Under the pieces are notes generated by a model. It saw only the letters and a list, made by a program, of their open reading frames with translations. It ran no database searches and was not told the DNA's origin. The position numbers and the translations under genes were made by a program. A stretch of DNA of 41,078 nucleotides from Streptomyces sp. CT34. GTDB lineage: Bacteria > Actinomycetota > Actinomycetes > Streptomycetales > Streptomycetaceae. Positions 9,033-18,351 of the stretch are shown piece after piece (position 1 is the first letter of the stretch; every line of letters starts with the position of its first letter). The DNA is taken from positions 3,662,274-3,703,351 of the forward strand of contig NZ_KN708638.1 in the NCBI RefSeq assembly GCF_000805335.1, in the 5' to 3' direction.

Positions 9033-9096
9033 GAATTTCTCCCGTGGAGGTGGTCGGTCCTACAGCGAAGACCGCTGGTGAGCGTCCTGCTGAGGA

Positions 9097-9477
9097 CTAC
9101 TTCTTGCCCGGCTTCTTCTTGCCGGCGATCGCGCGACGCGGACCCTTGCGGGTACGGGCGTTCGTGCTGGTGCGCTGACCGTGCACCGGCAGACCGCGGC
9201 GGTGACGCAGACCCTGGTAGCAGCCGATCTCGACCTTGCGGCGGATGTCGGCCTGGATCTCGCGACGGAGGTCACCCTCGGTCTTGAGGTTGTTGTCGAC
9301 GTACTCGCGGATCTTGACGAGGTCTTCCTCGGCCAGGTCGCGGACCCGGGTGTTCGGGTTCACGCCGGTGGCGGCGAGGGTCTGCTTCGAGAGCGTCCGC
9401 CCGATACCGAAGACGTAGGTGAGGGCGACCTCCACACGCTTTTCGCGCGGGAGATCAACGCCTGCGAGGCGTGCCAT
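9097..9477 (-). CDS. rpsM: 30S ribosomal protein S13
   Basis: Head protein forming inter-subunit bridges and touching the P-site tRNA. The 126-residue product starts at ATG 9477 with CAGGAG upstream. Signatures are [40 protein letters not shown] and the basic tail [18 protein letters not shown] 200-base gap separates it from rpmJ. That gap has a GC-rich inverted repeat near 9560-9580 but no promoter I can name. Confidence 0.99.
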   Translation of the reverse strand: MARLAGVDLPREKRVEVALTYVFGIGRTLSKQTLAATGVNPNTRVRDLAEEDLVKIREYVDNNLKTEGDLRREIQADIRRKVEIGCYQGLRHRRGLPVHGQRTSTNARTRKGPRRAIAGKKKPGKK

Positions 9478-9677
9478 TGATGTGGCTCCTGATGGCTATT
9501 CGGAGGTCTTCCGCAGCACCGTTCCCGTAAGACTCTGGAGAATTACGAGCCGGGTCCCCGGCCTCCGAGCCGGGGGTGTCGTCCCCTCGCGACAGATGCG
9601 GGGGTCGGGTGACTGCATATGTACGTGTCGTGCTTGCGTCGCGCGAGAACTGCGAAATGCAGGTCGGTCGGCGTGCG

Positions 9678-9791
9678 TCAGCCCTGGCGCTGCTTGTGGC
9701 GCAGGTTGTCGCAGATGACCATGACCCGGCCGTGGCGGCGGATCACCTTGCACTTGTCGCAGATCTTCTTGACGCTCGGCTTGACCTTCAT
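9678..9791 (-). CDS. rpmJ: 50S ribosomal protein L36, zinc-binding form
   Basis: The 37-codon reading frame starting at ATG 9791 (TGA at 9678-9680) encodes [20 protein letters not shown] and ends RHKQRQG. Zinc ligands are Cys11, Cys14, Cys27 and His32, the C+ type. L36 helps organise 23S rRNA in the large subunit. It follows infA by 59 bases, the usual infA-rpmJ-rpsM order. Confidence 0.97.
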   Translation of the reverse strand: MKVKPSVKKICDKCKVIRRHGRVMVICDNLRHKQRQG

Positions 9792-9850
9792 GGGATGTGA
9801 GGTTCTCCGGGTCAGTGCCGTCGCCCCACGGGAGGGGGCTTCGACAAGAT

Positions 9851-10072
9851 CTACTTGTAGCGGTAGACGATCCGGCCACGCGTGAGGTCGTACGGAGAGA
9901 GCTCCACCACGACCCGGTCATCCGGGAGGATACGGATGTAGTGCATCCGCATCTTGCCGCTGATGTGCGCGAGGACCTTGTGACCGTTCTGGAGCTCCAC
10001 CTTGAACATCGCGTTCGGCAGAGACTCGATCACGGTGCCCTCGATCTCGATGGCACCTTGCTTCTTGGCCAC
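9851..10072 (-). CDS. infA: Translation initiation factor IF-1
   Basis: Binds the 30S A site during initiation. The 73-residue product starts at GTG 10072 ([20 protein letters not shown]). It is a single S1/OB-fold domain with [38 protein letters not shown] and the terminal GRIVYRYK. Length is standard. It follows map by about 150 bases and probably has its own promoter there, heading infA-rpmJ-rpsM-rpsK-rpsD. Confidence 0.99.
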   Translation of the reverse strand: MAKKQGAIEIEGTVIESLPNAMFKVELQNGHKVLAHISGKMRMHYIRILPDDRVVVELSPYDLTRGRIVYRYK

Positions 10073-10163
10073 GCTTCGCCTTTCGAATCGGCTACCTTGA
10101 TCGACTCACTTGCACCGTATCCACCAACCTGCGGGCACACGGATGCACGAGAGCCGACGCGTC

Positions 10164-10169
10164 AGTCTA
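10164..10169 (-). promoter_or_regulatory. Possible -10 box of an infA promoter
   Basis: TAGACT on the minus strand is an excellent vegetative -10 hexamer and lies in the gap between map and infA, about 90 bases before the infA start. The -35 region is poor (TTCGTC at 18 bases), so this is tentative. Confidence 0.35.
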
Positions 10170-10223
10170 CGTCAGTGCCTAAGAAAAGACGAATCCAGGG
10201 TTATTGCCCACCAGCGGAGATCG

Positions 10224-11060
10224 TTACGCCAGCGGGTCCGGCGCCGCGGTGATCCCCAGCTCCGCCAGCTTGGCCTTGCCGCCGTCCGGCGCGGTCAGCA
10301 CCAGCGGGCCGTCCTCGGTCAGCGCGACCGAGTGCTCCCAGTGCGAGGACCAGCTGCCGTCGTTCGTCTTGACCGTCCACTCGTCGTCGAGCACATGCGT
10401 CTTGGCGGTGCCGAGGTTGACCATCGGCTCGATCGCGATGCAGAAACCGGGCACCAGCTTCGGACCGCGGCCCCGCTTGCGGTCGACGTAGTTCAGCAGG
10501 TGCGGATCCATGTGCATCTGCGACCCGATGCCGTGGCCGCCGTAGTCCTCGACGATGCCGTACTTGCCGCTCGACGGCCGCGGCTGCCGCCGGATGTAGC
10601 CCTCGATCGCCTTGGAGATGTCCACCAGCCGGTTGCCCTTGGAGACCGCGGCGATCCCGGCCCACATCGACGCCTCGGTGACCCGGCTCAGCTCGACCAG
10701 CTCGGCGGCGTGACCGGAGCCGACGAAGGCGGTGTACGCGGCGTCGCCGTGCCAGCCGTCGATGATCGCGCCGCAGTCGATGGAGATGATGTCGCCGTCC
10801 GCCAGGACCGTGTCGTCGGACGGGATGCCGTGGACGACCACGTCGTTCACCGACGTGCAGATGGTGGCCGGGAAACCGCCGTAGCCGAGGAAGTTGGACT
10901 TCGCCCCGTGCTCCGCGAGCACCTTGCGCGCCGCGTCGTCCAGGTCCTTGGTCGTGGCGCCCGGCACCGCGACCTCGCGGGTCGCCGCGTGAATGGCGGC
11001 GACCACCAGCCCCGCCTCACGCATCTTGGCGATCTGCGCGGGGTTCTTGATCTCCAGCAT
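10224..11060 (-). CDS. map: Methionine aminopeptidase, type I
   Basis: Removes the initiator Met from nascent proteins. The 278-residue product starts at ATG 11060, chosen for GGAAGG eight bases upstream (a GTG at 11081 would add seven residues). The metal ligands of the pita-bread fold are visible in order: two Asp in ISIDCGAIIDGWHGDAAYTA, His in GGHGIGSQMH, Glu in AIEPMVNLG and Glu in SHWEHSVALTEDG. There is no N-terminal zinc finger. It follows adk after a strong hairpin. Confidence 0.98.
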   Translation of the reverse strand: MLEIKNPAQIAKMREAGLVVAAIHAATREVAVPGATTKDLDDAARKVLAEHGAKSNFLGYGGFPATICTSVNDVVVHGIPSDDTVLADGDIISIDCGAIIDGWHGDAAYTAFVGSGHAAELVELSRVTEASMWAGIAAVSKGNRLVDISKAIEGYIRRQPRPSSGKYGIVEDYGGHGIGSQMHMDPHLLNYVDRKRGRGPKLVPGFCIAIEPMVNLGTAKTHVLDDEWTVKTNDGSWSSHWEHSVALTEDGPLVLTAPDGGKAKLAELGITAAPDPLA

Positions 11061-11114
11061 GCCGGTGCCTTCCGCCTTCACTCTCGTCCATGGGTGATTC
11101 CCGTTGGACCAACA

Positions 11115-11153
11115 GTACGGCCGCGGTGCCCATGGTGGACACCGCGGCCGTAC
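11115..11153 (-). terminator. Strong hairpin between adk and map
   Basis: A perfect 14-base stem (11115-11128 with 11140-11153) and an 11-base loop begin 11 bases after the adk stop. It is among the most stable stems in the window. It suggests that secY-adk can end here and that map is expressed by read-through or a separate start. Confidence 0.65.
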
Positions 11154-11164
11154 GGAGCTGTCCG

Positions 11165-11818
11165 CTACTCGCCGCTTCCCAGAGCGTTCATCGCCCGCTG
11201 GGTCACCTCGGCGACCTTGCCGAGGGCCGGGATCGTGATGACCAGGTCCTGGGCCTTGTAGTAGTCGATGATCGGCTCGGTCTCCGTGTGGTAGACCTCC
11301 AGCCGCTTGCGGACGGTCTCCTCGCGGTCGTCGTCACGCTGGTACAGCTCGCCGCCGCAGACGTCGCAGACGCCCTCGGTCTTCGGCTTGTTGTACTCGG
11401 CGTGGAAGACGTGGCTGCTGTCCTTGCGGCAGATCCGCCGGCCGGCGATCCGCTTCACGACCTCGTCCTCGGGGACTTCGAGGTCCAGCACCGCATCCAG
11501 CTCGAGGTCCTTGCCCTTCAGGTACGCGTCCAGCGCCTCGGCCTGGCCGAGGTTGCGCGGAAAGCCGTCGAGCAGGAAACCGTCGGCCGCGTCGGGCTGT
11601 TCCATACGGTCCTCGGCCATCCCGATGGTGACCGAGTCCGGCACGAGGTTGCCGGCGTCCATGTAGGACTTCGCCTCGACACCCAGGGGCGTGCCCTGGC
11701 TGATGTTGGCGCGGAACAGGTCCCCCGTGGAGATGTGCGGGATCGCGAGGTTCTTGGCAAGGTACGCGGCCTGCGTACCCTTGCCGGCCCCCGGGGGTCC
11801 GACGAGGACGATTCGCAT
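11165..11818 (-). CDS. adk: Adenylate kinase
   Basis: Catalyses ATP + AMP to two ADP. The 217-residue product starts at ATG 11818, overlapping the secY stop by one base (TGATG), so translation is coupled. It has the P-loop GPPGAGKGT (residues 8-16), the AMP-binding ISTGDLFR and LLDGFPRN, and a long LID domain. The LID carries cysteines (ICRKDSSHVF and GVCDVCGGEL) in the place of the Gram-positive zinc site, of which three ligands are Cys. It lies between secY and map, the usual actinobacterial arrangement. Confidence 0.99.
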   Translation of the reverse strand: MRIVLVGPPGAGKGTQAAYLAKNLAIPHISTGDLFRANISQGTPLGVEAKSYMDAGNLVPDSVTIGMAEDRMEQPDAADGFLLDGFPRNLGQAEALDAYLKGKDLELDAVLDLEVPEDEVVKRIAGRRICRKDSSHVFHAEYNKPKTEGVCDVCGGELYQRDDDREETVRKRLEVYHTETEPIIDYYKAQDLVITIPALGKVAEVTQRAMNALGSGE

Positions 11819-13131
11819 CAGCGGAGGAACCCTTCGTAGTTGCGCTGCTGAAGCTGGCTCTCGATCTGCTTCACGGTTTCCAGACCCACACCCACGATGA
11901 TGAGGATGCTCGTCCCGCCGAACGGGAAGTTCTGGTTCGCGTTGAACAGCACCAACGCCACTGTTGGTACGAGCGCGATCAGCCCCAGATACAGCGAGCC
12001 CGGCCACGTGATCCGGTTGAGCACGTAGCTGAGGTACTCGGCCGTCGGGCGACCAGCCCGGATACCCGGGATGAAGCCACCATACTTCTTCATGTTGTCG
12101 GCAACTTCTTCGGGGTTGAAGCTGATGGCCACGTAGAAGAAGGCGAAGAACACGATGAGCAAGAAGTACGTGACGATGTAAACCGGGTGATTTCCCTTGG
12201 TGAAGTTGGTGGCGATCCAGGTCGCCCAGGCCGCCTTCGACCCGCTGAACTGCGCGATGAGCGCCGGGATGTAGAGCAGCGACGACGCGAAGATGACAGG
12301 AATCACACCTGCCTGATTCACCTTGAGCGGGATGTAGGTGGACGTACCGCCGTAGGACCGGCGCCCGATCATCCGCTTCGCGTACTGGACCGGAATGCGC
12401 CGCTGCGCCTGCTCGACGAAGACCACCAGGGCGACCATCGCCAGGCCCACCGCGATCACGGCGAAGAACTCGATCCAGCCGTCGGCCAGCTTGCCGGTCA
12501 GCTTGATCTGCCACAGCGCGCCCGGGAAGCCGGCGGCGATCGAGATGAACATCAGGATCGACATGCCGTTGCCGATACCGCGGTCGGTGACCAGCTCACC
12601 GAGCCACATGATCAGGCAGGTGCCGGCGGTCATCGTGATCACCATCGTGATGGTGGTGAAGATCGAGTCGTTGGGCACGATCTGGGTCGCCACCGGGCAG
12701 CTCTGGAAGAGCGCGCCGCTGCGGGCGGTGGCCACCAGGCCGGTGCCCTGCAGGATGGCGAGTGCCACGGTCAGATAGCGGGTGTACTGGGTGATCTTCC
12801 CCTGCCCGGACTGGCCCTCCTTCTTGAGGGCCTCCAACCGCGGGATCACCACGGTCAGCAGCTGGAGGATGATGCTCGCCGTGATGTACGGCATGATCCC
12901 CAGCGCGAAGATCGTGATCTGCAGCAGCGCTCCACCGCTGAACATGTTCACCAGGCCGAACAACCCGCTGTTGCCGCCGGCCTGCTTCATACAGGTCGCG
13001 ACGTTCGCGTAGTTCACCCCGGGGACGGGGATGTGCGCTCCGATCCGGTAGAGCACGATGATGCCCAATGTGAACAGCAGCTTCTTGCGCAGGTCGGGCG
13101 TCTTGAACGCTCGGGCGAACGCGGTGAGCAC
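11818..13131 (-). CDS. secY: Preprotein translocase subunit SecY
   Basis: Forms the protein-conducting channel of the inner membrane. The 437-residue product starts at GTG 13131 with AGGAGG five bases upstream. Ten membrane helices are predicted. Motifs include RKKLLFTLGIIVLYRIGAHI, the helix 2 plug region FSGGALLQITIFALGIMPYI, ITDRGIGNG-like TDRGIGNGMSILMF, and the cytoplasmic C5 loop GFIPGIRAGRPTAEYL that contacts SecA. It heads secY-adk(-map). The spc operon terminates just before it, so a promoter should lie at 13132-13305, though I see no clear one. Confidence 0.99.
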   Translation of the reverse strand: MLTAFARAFKTPDLRKKLLFTLGIIVLYRIGAHIPVPGVNYANVATCMKQAGGNSGLFGLVNMFSGGALLQITIFALGIMPYITASIILQLLTVVIPRLEALKKEGQSGQGKITQYTRYLTVALAILQGTGLVATARSGALFQSCPVATQIVPNDSIFTTITMVITMTAGTCLIMWLGELVTDRGIGNGMSILMFISIAAGFPGALWQIKLTGKLADGWIEFFAVIAVGLAMVALVVFVEQAQRRIPVQYAKRMIGRRSYGGTSTYIPLKVNQAGVIPVIFASSLLYIPALIAQFSGSKAAWATWIATNFTKGNHPVYIVTYFLLIVFFAFFYVAISFNPEEVADNMKKYGGFIPGIRAGRPTAEYLSYVLNRITWPGSLYLGLIALVPTVALVLFNANQNFPFGGTSILIIVGVGLETVKQIESQLQQRNYEGFLR

Positions 13132-13305
13132 GGTGCCTCCTGCGCCTCCCGCTTCGTGGGCGAGAGGTGACGGTCTTGAGGATCGACGAATACGTAGCGG
13201 CTGTACCGCACGGACAGCGCCCGCGCGGCGGGTTCCGGGGCGGACCCCGGACAAAACAACAGTGCAGGCCACCTTACCGGCGACCCTACCCCCGTGGAAC
13301 GACCA

Positions 13306-13339
13306 ACCGGGGATGCCCCAATAGATGGGCATCCCCGGT
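13306..13339 (-). terminator. Terminator after rplO
   Basis: A perfect 13-base stem (13306-13318 with 13327-13339) and an eight-base loop start 17 bases beyond the rplO stop. It marks the end of the spc operon and separates it from secY. Confidence 0.75.
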
Positions 13340-13356
13340 CAGTTGAACCAACGAAC

Positions 13357-13812
13357 TCAGAGGAGTTCGGTGACGGTGCCGCCGGCGGCGGCGATCTTCT
13401 CCTTGGCGGAGCCGGAGACGGCGTCAACCGTCACCTGCACAGCCACGGAGATCTCGCCGGTGCCGAGCACCTTGACGAGCTCGTTCTTGCGCACCGCGCC
13501 CTTGGCGACCAGGTCGGCCACCGTGACCTCGCCACCCTGCGGGTAGAGCGCGGCCAGCTTGTCCAGGTTCACGACCTGGAACTGCTTGTGGGCGGGGTTC
13601 TTGAAGCCCTTCAGCTTCGGGAGACGCATGTGGAGGGGCATCTGCCCACCCTCGAAGCGCTCCGGAACCTGGTAACGGGCCTTGGTGCCCTTGGTACCAC
13701 GACCTGCGGTCTTACCCTTGGACGCCTCACCACGACCGACACGGGTCTTGGCGGTCTTGGCACCAGGGGCGGGCCGGAGGTTGTGGACCTTCAGCGGGTT
13801 GCTCTCCGCCAT
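13357..13812 (-). CDS. rplO: 50S ribosomal protein L15
   Basis: Late-assembly large-subunit protein. The 151-residue product starts at ATG 13812, one base after the rpmD stop. It has the typical Gly/Arg-rich N-terminus ([20 protein letters not shown]), [19 protein letters not shown] and the terminal signature [20 protein letters not shown]. It is the last gene of the spc operon and is followed by a terminator. Confidence 0.99.
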   Translation of the reverse strand: MAESNPLKVHNLRPAPGAKTAKTRVGRGEASKGKTAGRGTKGTKARYQVPERFEGGQMPLHMRLPKLKGFKNPAHKQFQVVNLDKLAALYPQGGEVTVADLVAKGAVRKNELVKVLGTGEISVAVQVTVDAVSGSAKEKIAAAGGTVTELL

Positions 13813-13813
13813 G

Positions 13814-13996
13814 TCAGTCGACCTCCTTGACCGACACGAGGTGGCGGACGGTGTGCACCATGCCGCGGTACTCGGGACGGTCGTCCTTGACAACCACGTC
13901 GTTGATCCTCTTCAGACCGAGCGAACGCAGGGTGTCGCGGTGGTTCTGCTTGCTGCCGATGAGGGACTTGGTCTGCGTGATTTCGAGGCGAGCCAT
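13814..13996 (-). CDS. rpmD: 50S ribosomal protein L30
   Basis: The 60-residue product starts at ATG 13996, overlapping the rpsE stop by one base (TAATG). Signatures are [20 protein letters not shown] and [17 protein letters not shown]. It is the usual short bacterial L30, between rpsE and rplO. Confidence 0.98.
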   Translation of the reverse strand: MARLEITQTKSLIGSKQNHRDTLRSLGLKRINDVVVKDDRPEYRGMVHTVRHLVSVKEVD

Positions 13997-14598
13997 TACG
14001 CACTCACCCCGGCACGCGCCCGCAGCAGAGCGGCGGGGGCAACGTCCTCCAGCGGCAGGCCACGACGGGCGGCGATCTCCTCGGGCCGCTGCAGGCCCTG
14101 GAGCGCCTCCACCGTGGCGTGCACGATGTTGATCGGGTTCGACGAACCGAGCGACTTGCTCAGCACGTCGTGGATGCCCGCGCACTCCAGGACGGCGCGC
14201 ACCGGGCCACCGGCGATCACACCGGTACCGGGGGAAGCCGGCTTGAGCAGGACGACGCCCGCAGCCTTCTCGCCCTGGATCGGGTGCGGGATGGTGCCCT
14301 GGATACGGGGGACCTTGAAGAAGTTCTTCTTGGCCTCTTCCACGCCCTTGGCGATGGCAGCCGGAACTTCCTTGGCCTTGCCGTAACCGACACCTACGGT
14401 GCCGTCACCGTCGCCCACCACGACCAGCGCGGTGAAGCTGAAGCGACGACCACCCTTGACAACCTTGGCGACACGGTTGATCGCGACAACGCGCTCAACG
14501 TACGCGGTCTTCTCGGCGGCAGCGCCACCGTCGCGACCCTTCCGGTCCCGCCGCTCGCCGCCGCCGGCACCGCTTCCGCGGCGCTGGGGTCCAGCCAT
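13996..14598 (-). CDS. rpsE: 30S ribosomal protein S5
   Basis: Small-subunit protein important for accuracy. The 200-residue product starts at ATG 14598. A Gly/Arg-rich N-terminal extension (about 30 residues) precedes the S5 domain: [20 protein letters not shown], which is the loop where spectinomycin-resistance changes map and which is wild type here, then [20 protein letters not shown] and [16 protein letters not shown]. It overlaps rpmD by one base. Confidence 0.99.
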   Translation of the reverse strand: MAGPQRRGSGAGGGERRDRKGRDGGAAAEKTAYVERVVAINRVAKVVKGGRRFSFTALVVVGDGDGTVGVGYGKAKEVPAAIAKGVEEAKKNFFKVPRIQGTIPHPIQGEKAAGVVLLKPASPGTGVIAGGPVRAVLECAGIHDVLSKSLGSSNPINIVHATVEALQGLQRPEEIAARRGLPLEDVAPAALLRARAGVSA

Positions 14599-14644
14599 TG
14601 GATTTACCTCTCTCTATTGCGTCCGCTAGCTCCGGAACCGGGGC

Positions 14645-15028
14645 TCAGAACTTCAGCCCGGCTTCGCGGGCGGCGTCGGCCAGAGCGGCAATCCGCCCGG
14701 CGTACTGCTTGCCACCGCGGTCGAACACGACGGCCTCGATGCCGGCGGCCTTGGCGCGCTCGGCGACCAGGGCGCCAACCTTCTGGGCCTGGGCGCTCTT
14801 GTCGCCCTCGCCGCCACGGATCGACGCGTCCAGGGTCGACGCCGAGGCCAGCGTGTGGCCCTGGATGTCGTCGATGACCTGGGCGAAGATGCCGCGGTTG
14901 GACCGCGTCACGACCAGACGCGGACGCTCCGGGGTACCCGAAATCCGCTTGCGGATGCGGATGTGGCGACGCTTGGCGGCAGCGCGCTTGTAGGCGTTGC
15001 CCTTAGCGATCTTCACACCGTATGCCAT
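14645..15028 (-). CDS. rplR: 50S ribosomal protein L18
   Basis: 5S rRNA-binding protein of the central protuberance. The 127-residue product starts at ATG 15028, three bases after the rplF stop. It has the basic N-terminus ([20 protein letters not shown]), [20 protein letters not shown] and the C-terminal [20 protein letters not shown] followed by AREAGLKF, all diagnostic of L18. Confidence 0.99.
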   Translation of the reverse strand: MAYGVKIAKGNAYKRAAAKRRHIRIRKRISGTPERPRLVVTRSNRGIFAQVIDDIQGHTLASASTLDASIRGGEGDKSAQAQKVGALVAERAKAAGIEAVVFDRGGKQYAGRIAALADAAREAGLKF

Positions 15029-15031
15029 GGC

Positions 15032-15571
15032 TTACTTACCAGCCTTTCCGACCTTGCGGCGGATGACCTCGCCGGCGTACTTGACGCCCTTGGCCTTGTA
15101 CGGGTCAGGCTTGCGCAGCTTGCGGATGTTCGCCGCCACCTCGCCGACCTTCTGCTTGTCGATGCCCTCGACGCTGAGCTTGGTCGGGGACTCGACCTTG
15201 AAGGAGATGCCCTCGGGCGCCTCGACGACGATGGGGTGGCTGTAGCCCAGCGAGAACTCCAGGTTGGAGCCCTTCGCCTGGACGCGGTAGCCGACACCGC
15301 TGATCTCAAGCGCCTTGCTGTAGCCCTGGGTCACGCCGGTGATCATGTTCGCCACCAGCGTGCGGGACAGGCCGTGCAGGGCCTTGTTCTGCCGCTCGTC
15401 GTTCGGGCGGGTGACGGAGATGAAGCCGTCCTCACCCTTGGCGACCTCGATGGGCGCCGCGACGGTGTGCGAAAGAGAGCCCTTGGGACCCTTCACCGAC
15501 ACCGTGCGGCCCTCGATGGTGACGTCCACACCAGCGGGAACCTGGATGGGCAGCTTGCCAATACGCGACAT
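15032..15571 (-). CDS. rplF: 50S ribosomal protein L6
   Basis: Large-subunit protein near the sarcin-ricin loop and the factor-binding site. The 179-residue product starts at ATG 15571. It has two L6 repeats: [20 protein letters not shown] with [12 protein letters not shown], and [20 protein letters not shown] with the terminal signature [20 protein letters not shown]. It lies 21 bases after rpsH. Confidence 0.99.
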   Translation of the reverse strand: MSRIGKLPIQVPAGVDVTIEGRTVSVKGPKGSLSHTVAAPIEVAKGEDGFISVTRPNDERQNKALHGLSRTLVANMITGVTQGYSKALEISGVGYRVQAKGSNLEFSLGYSHPIVVEAPEGISFKVESPTKLSVEGIDKQKVGEVAANIRKLRKPDPYKAKGVKYAGEVIRRKVGKAGK

Positions 15572-15592
15572 TAGCTTTTCCTCCGTTCCCTG

Positions 15593-15991
15593 TTACCAGA
15601 CGTAGGCGAGGACTTCCCCACCCACGCCCTTCTTCTGCGCCTGCTGGCCGGTCAGGAGACCGTGGGACGTGGAGATGATGGCCACGCCCAGGCCGCCGAG
15701 GACCTTCGGCAGGTTGGTGGACTTGGCGTAGACCCGCAGACCCGGCTTCGAGATCCGCTTGATGCCGGCGATCGAGCGCTCGCGGTTCGGGCCGAACTTC
15801 AGCTCGAGGACGAGGTTCTTGCCGACCTCGGCGTCCTCGGTCTTCCAGCCGGTGATGTAGCCCTCCTGCTGGAGGATCTCCGCGATGTGCGACTTGATCT
15901 TGCTGTGCGGCATCACGACGGTGTCGTGGTAAGCCGAGTTCGCGTTCCGCAGACGGGTCAGCATGTCTGCGATGGGATCAGTCATGGTCAT
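15593..15991 (-). CDS. rpsH: 30S ribosomal protein S8
   Basis: 16S-binding assembly protein; in E. coli it represses the spc operon. The 132-residue product starts at ATG 15991, chosen over ATG 15985 because GAAGG sits seven bases upstream. Signatures are [20 protein letters not shown] and the C-terminal [20 protein letters not shown] and [21 protein letters not shown] 239-base gap precedes it, unusually long for the middle of an operon. Confidence 0.99.
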   Translation of the reverse strand: MTMTDPIADMLTRLRNANSAYHDTVVMPHSKIKSHIAEILQQEGYITGWKTEDAEVGKNLVLELKFGPNRERSIAGIKRISKPGLRVYAKSTNLPKVLGGLGVAIISTSHGLLTGQQAQKKGVGGEVLAYVW

Positions 15992-16230
15992 GAATTGGCC
16001 TTCGGCCTCTCTCGCCGGGGTTTCCTATATGCGCCATCCCTCTCCCCGATCTCGGTCGGGACGGGTGCGGCACGGGGACCTACGGCGTAGTAAGCGACGT
16101 TATGCGGGCGGGGCCCGCGGTCGGTCTCGGGCGGCGGGGCGCCCAAACCCTTCCAGCGTACGGGAAGTGGTCTGGGACGCCCGCCGTCCGAATGCTTACC
16201 GAGAGCGTCCGGTAATTCCCAACTGGGGGA

Positions 16231-16416
16231 TTACCAGGAGCTCTTGGTCACGCCCGGCAGCTCGCCACGGTGAGCCATCTCACGAAGGCACACGCGGCAC
16301 AGGCCGAACTTGCGGTAGACGGAGTGCGGACGGCCGCAGCGCTGGCAGCGGGTGTACGCGCGCACACCGAACTTCGGCTTGCGAGCAGCCTTGGCAATCA
16401 GAGCCTTCTTCGCCAT
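16231..16416 (-). CDS. rpsN: 30S ribosomal protein S14, type Z (zinc form)
   Basis: Head protein of the small subunit. The 61-residue product starts at ATG 16416. It is the short zinc-ribbon type, with Cys24, Cys27, Cys40 and Cys43 (RCQRCGRP and LCRVC), ending [10 protein letters not shown]. It lies five bases after rplE. Actinobacteria often carry a second, zinc-free S14 elsewhere under Zur control. The stop codon lies inside a small inverted repeat. Confidence 0.99.
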   Translation of the reverse strand: MAKKALIAKAARKPKFGVRAYTRCQRCGRPHSVYRKFGLCRVCLREMAHRGELPGVTKSSW

Positions 16417-16421
16417 CTCGC

Positions 16422-16982
16422 TCACGCCTCCTTGAACGGGAAGCCGAGGTGACGAAGCAGGGCGCGGCCCTCGTCGTCGTTGGTCGCCGTGGTGACCACG
16501 GTGATGTCCATACCCCGGGTGCGGTCGATCTTGTCCTGGTCGATCTCGTGGAACATGACCTGCTCCGTGAGACCGAAGGTGTAGTTGCCCCGACCGTCGA
16601 ACTGCTTCGGGGACAGACCACGGAAGTCGCGGATACGCGGCAGCGCGAGCGACAGCAGGCGGTCCAGGAACTCCCACATGCGGTCACCGCGGAGGGTGAC
16701 GTGGGCACCGATCGGCTGGCCCTCACGCAGCTTGAACTGCGCGATGGACTTACGGGCCTTGGTGACGGCCGGCTTCTGGCCGGTGATCGTGGTGAGGTCG
16801 CGGATGGCGCCCTCGATCAGCTTGGAGTCGCGGGCGGCGTCGCCCACACCCATGTTGACCACGATCTTGGTCAGACCGGGGATCTGCATGACGTTCTCGT
16901 AGGAGAACTCGTCCTTCAGCTTCCCGGCGATCTCTTCGCGGTAGCGCGTCTTGAGACGCGGCGCGTTGGTGGTGGCAGTCAT
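16422..16982 (-). CDS. rplE: 50S ribosomal protein L5
   Basis: 5S rRNA-binding protein that contacts P-site tRNA and bridges to S13. The 186-residue product starts at ATG 16982, overlapping the rplX stop (TGATG). Signatures are [60 protein letters not shown] and [20 protein letters not shown]. Confidence 0.99.
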   Translation of the reverse strand: MTATTNAPRLKTRYREEIAGKLKDEFSYENVMQIPGLTKIVVNMGVGDAARDSKLIEGAIRDLTTITGQKPAVTKARKSIAQFKLREGQPIGAHVTLRGDRMWEFLDRLLSLALPRIRDFRGLSPKQFDGRGNYTFGLTEQVMFHEIDQDKIDRTRGMDITVVTTATNDDEGRALLRHLGFPFKEA

Positions 16983-17305
16983 CAGATGTCCTCACCGGTC
17001 CGCTTGGCAACGCGGATCTTGTTGCCCTCGTCGTCGAAGCGGTACCCGACGCGGGTGACGACCTTCTTGCCGTCCTGCTCCACGACCAGCTGCACGTTGC
17101 TGACGTGGACCGGGGCCTCGGTCGTCACGATGCCGCCGGTCTGCGAACCACGAGCGGTCTGTCCGGCCTTGGTGTGCTTCTTGACCCGGTTGACACCCTC
17201 GACCAGGACACGGTCCTCGCGGGGGTAGGCCGCGATGACCTTGCCCTGCTTGCCCTTGTCCTTACCGGTGATGACCTGGACCAGGTCGCCCTTCTTGATC
17301 TTCAT
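16982..17305 (-). CDS. rplX: 50S ribosomal protein L24
   Basis: Assembly-initiating protein of the large subunit. The 107-residue product starts at ATG 17305, three bases after the rplN stop. It is a KOW-domain protein: [20 protein letters not shown] and [20 protein letters not shown]. It is translationally coupled to rplE by a one-base overlap. Confidence 0.99.
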   Translation of the reverse strand: MKIKKGDLVQVITGKDKGKQGKVIAAYPREDRVLVEGVNRVKKHTKAGQTARGSQTGGIVTTEAPVHVSNVQLVVEQDGKKVVTRVGYRFDDEGNKIRVAKRTGEDI

Positions 17306-17308
17306 CGG

Positions 17309-17677
17309 TTACAGCACCTCCGGCGCGAGCGAGATGATCTTCATGAACTTCTTCTCGCGCAGCTCACGGCCCACGGGGCCGAAGATACGGGTGCCGCGGG
17401 GGTCGCCATCGTTCTTGAGGATGACGGCCGCGTTCTCGTCGAAGCGGATGTACGAGCCGTCCGGACGGCGGCGCTCCTTGACGGTGCGAACGATGACGGC
17501 CTTGACGACGTCACCCTTCTTCACGTTGCCACCGGGGATCGCGTCCTTGACGGTGGCGACGATGACGTCACCGATGCCCGCGTAGCGGCGACCGGAACCA
17601 CCGAGAACACGGATGCAAAGGATCTCCTTCGCACCAGTGTTGTCGGCGACTCGCAGTCGCGACTCCTGCTGGATCAC
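17309..17677 (-). CDS. rplN: 50S ribosomal protein L14
   Basis: Large-subunit protein at an inter-subunit bridge. The 122-residue product starts at GTG 17677 ([20 protein letters not shown]). It contains [20 protein letters not shown] and ends IISLAPEVL. It is the first gene of the spc group. A 168-base hairpin-rich leader separates it from rpsQ. Confidence 0.99.
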   Translation of the reverse strand: MIQQESRLRVADNTGAKEILCIRVLGGSGRRYAGIGDVIVATVKDAIPGGNVKKGDVVKAVIVRTVKERRRPDGSYIRFDENAAVILKNDGDPRGTRIFGPVGRELREKKFMKIISLAPEVL

Positions 17678-17706
17678 GTCTATCTCCTGAATGTCTGCCG
17701 GTTCCC

Positions 17707-17782
17707 GGCAGGGGCCCGCCCCTTACGGGACGTCAGCCCCTGCCGAGCCTGGCGGAACTGTTCCTAGGGGGTCCCCCTAGGA
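17707..17782 (-). promoter_or_regulatory. Hairpin-rich leader before rplN
   Basis: Two inverted repeats lie in the rpsQ-rplN gap. One is an almost complete palindrome at 17762-17782 with a ten-base arm and a single central base. The other is a nine-base stem (17707-17715 with 17736-17744) ending 29 bases before the rplN start. A third inverted repeat (17830-17847) overlaps the rpsQ stop. No clear promoter is visible. They may separate S10 and spc expression by termination, processing or protein binding. Confidence 0.55.
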
Positions 17783-17845
17783 GGGATTGCTTGCCTGTCG
17801 AAATCCCCGTGGGAATCCCCCTTTCGAGGAATTCCCGGGCGGGAA

Positions 17846-18127
17846 TTACTTGGCCTTCTCGAGGATCTCGACGATGCGCCAGCGCTTGGTGGCGGACAGC
17901 GGCCGGGTCTCCATCAGGAGGACGCGGTCGCCGACACCGGCAGCGTTCTGCTCGTCGTGCGCCTTGAGCTTGTTGGTACGGCGGATGACCTTGCCGTACA
18001 GCGCGTGCTTGACGCGGTCCTCGACGGCGACGACAACGGTCTTGTCCATCTTGTCGCTGACGACCAGACCCTCACGGGTCTTGCGGAAACCGCGCTCGTT
18101 CGTCTCAGTCACATTCTTCTCGCTCAT
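17846..18127 (-). CDS. rpsQ: 30S ribosomal protein S17
   Basis: Primary 16S-binding protein of the small subunit. The 93-residue product starts at ATG 18127, overlapping the rpmC stop. It has an actinobacterial N-terminal extension, then the OB-fold core [40 protein letters not shown] and [20 protein letters not shown]. It is the last gene of the S10 operon proper. Confidence 0.99.
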   Translation of the reverse strand: MSEKNVTETNERGFRKTREGLVVSDKMDKTVVVAVEDRVKHALYGKVIRRTNKLKAHDEQNAAGVGDRVLLMETRPLSATKRWRIVEILEKAK

Positions 18128-18351
18128 CAGGCGCTCTCCACCGTCTCGATGCCGAGCTCGCGCTCCCGCATCAGGGTGTAGATCCGGGCGATGTCCTTCC
18201 GGACGGCCTTCAGCCGGCCGTGGTTTTCGAGCTGTCCGGTCGCCGCCTGGAAGCGGAGGTTGAACAGCTCCTCCTTGGCCTCACGAAGCTTGGCAACGAG
18301 TTCCTCGTTGTTCAGCTCGCGCAGCTCGGTCGCCTTGGTACCGGCCGCCAT
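18127..18351 (-). CDS. rpmC: 50S ribosomal protein L29
   Basis: Large-subunit protein at the tunnel exit, where signal recognition particle and trigger factor dock. The 74-residue product starts at ATG 18351, overlapping the rplP stop. It is helical: [40 protein letters not shown] and [18 protein letters not shown]. Confidence 0.98.
   Translation of the reverse strand: MAAGTKATELRELNNEELVAKLREAKEELFNLRFQAATGQLENHGRLKAVRKDIARIYTLMRERELGIETVESA

Noticed and set aside
13132..13305. secY promoter
   Set aside because: One is expected because a terminator precedes secY, but the best candidates have spacers of 12-15 bases, so I did not annotate one.
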